From NCBI GenBank assembly GCA_031266635.1, contig JAISAN010000148.1, positions 1-14,714 of the forward strand: a stretch of 14,714 bases of DNA. Direction: 5' to 3'. The DNA comes from Treponema sp. Its GTDB lineage: Bacteria > Spirochaetota > Spirochaetia > Treponematales > Breznakiellaceae. The notes beneath the pieces are model-generated. The model ran no database searches. It had not been told where the DNA came from and was given only the letters and a program-made list of their open reading frames with translations. Each line of letters begins with the position of its first letter. Position 1 is the first letter of the stretch. The position numbers and the translations under genes were made by a program. Of the stretch, positions 14,701 to 14,714 are shown in pieces.

Positions 14701-14714
14701 TTACCAGCTTGATT
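14701..14714 (-). CDS. rpsN: Probable 3' end of rpsN (S14), only three codons in the window
   Basis: The last bases read TCA-AGC-TGG-TAA on the minus strand, giving Ser-Ser-Trp-stop. S14 of the zinc type usually ends in a Ser-Trp pair, and rpsN normally precedes rpsH in the spc operon. The assignment rests on these three codons and gene order. Confidence 0.5.

Overview
This window looks like a chromosomal segment of a GC-rich spirochaete of the Treponema group. The clues are: a spc/alpha ribosomal operon in which secY is followed directly by rpmJ, with no adk, map or infA between; loose lipoprotein signal peptides; and protein sequences that read as treponemal. The assignment is inferred from protein character and gene order, not from a database search. 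The whole window shows strong CGG/CCGG bias with no obvious compositional break, so it reads as core chromosome rather than a mobile island. I found no tRNA, rRNA, CRISPR array, insertion sequence or phage gene.

Layout. (1) Bases 1-1470, minus strand: two coupled cell-envelope genes, a single-pass membrane protein and a proline-rich lipoprotein that runs off the left edge. (2) A divergent intergenic region, 1471-1583, with promoter-like elements lying very close to both start codons. (3) Bases 1584-7069, plus strand: a tight run of a 57-residue Cys-containing ORF, prfA (RF1), prmC (RF1/RF2 glutamine methyltransferase), a RelA/SpoT-type alarmone synthetase and a CapA-like lipoprotein phosphoesterase, closed by a hairpin. 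(4) Bases 7110-14714, minus strand and convergent with (3): the distal spc and alpha operons, read as rpsN(end)-rpsH-rplF-rplR-rpsE-rpmD-rplO-secY-rpmJ-rpsM-rpsK-rpsD-rpoA-rplQ, then an extra 62-residue basic zinc-ribbon gene.

The genes are mostly about making and regulating ribosomes. RF1 terminates translation, PrmC modifies its GGQ loop, the RSH enzyme senses stalled ribosomes, and the minus-strand operon supplies ribosomal proteins, the Sec channel and the RNA polymerase alpha subunit. The best candidates for something new are: the uncharacterised zinc-ribbon protein at the end of the alpha operon; a leader before rpsK-rpsD with mutually exclusive helices, one of which would mask the Shine-Dalgarno; a second double-hairpin leader before rplR; and an RSH protein whose hydrolase active site has been completely replaced although it keeps the RxKD synthetase signature.
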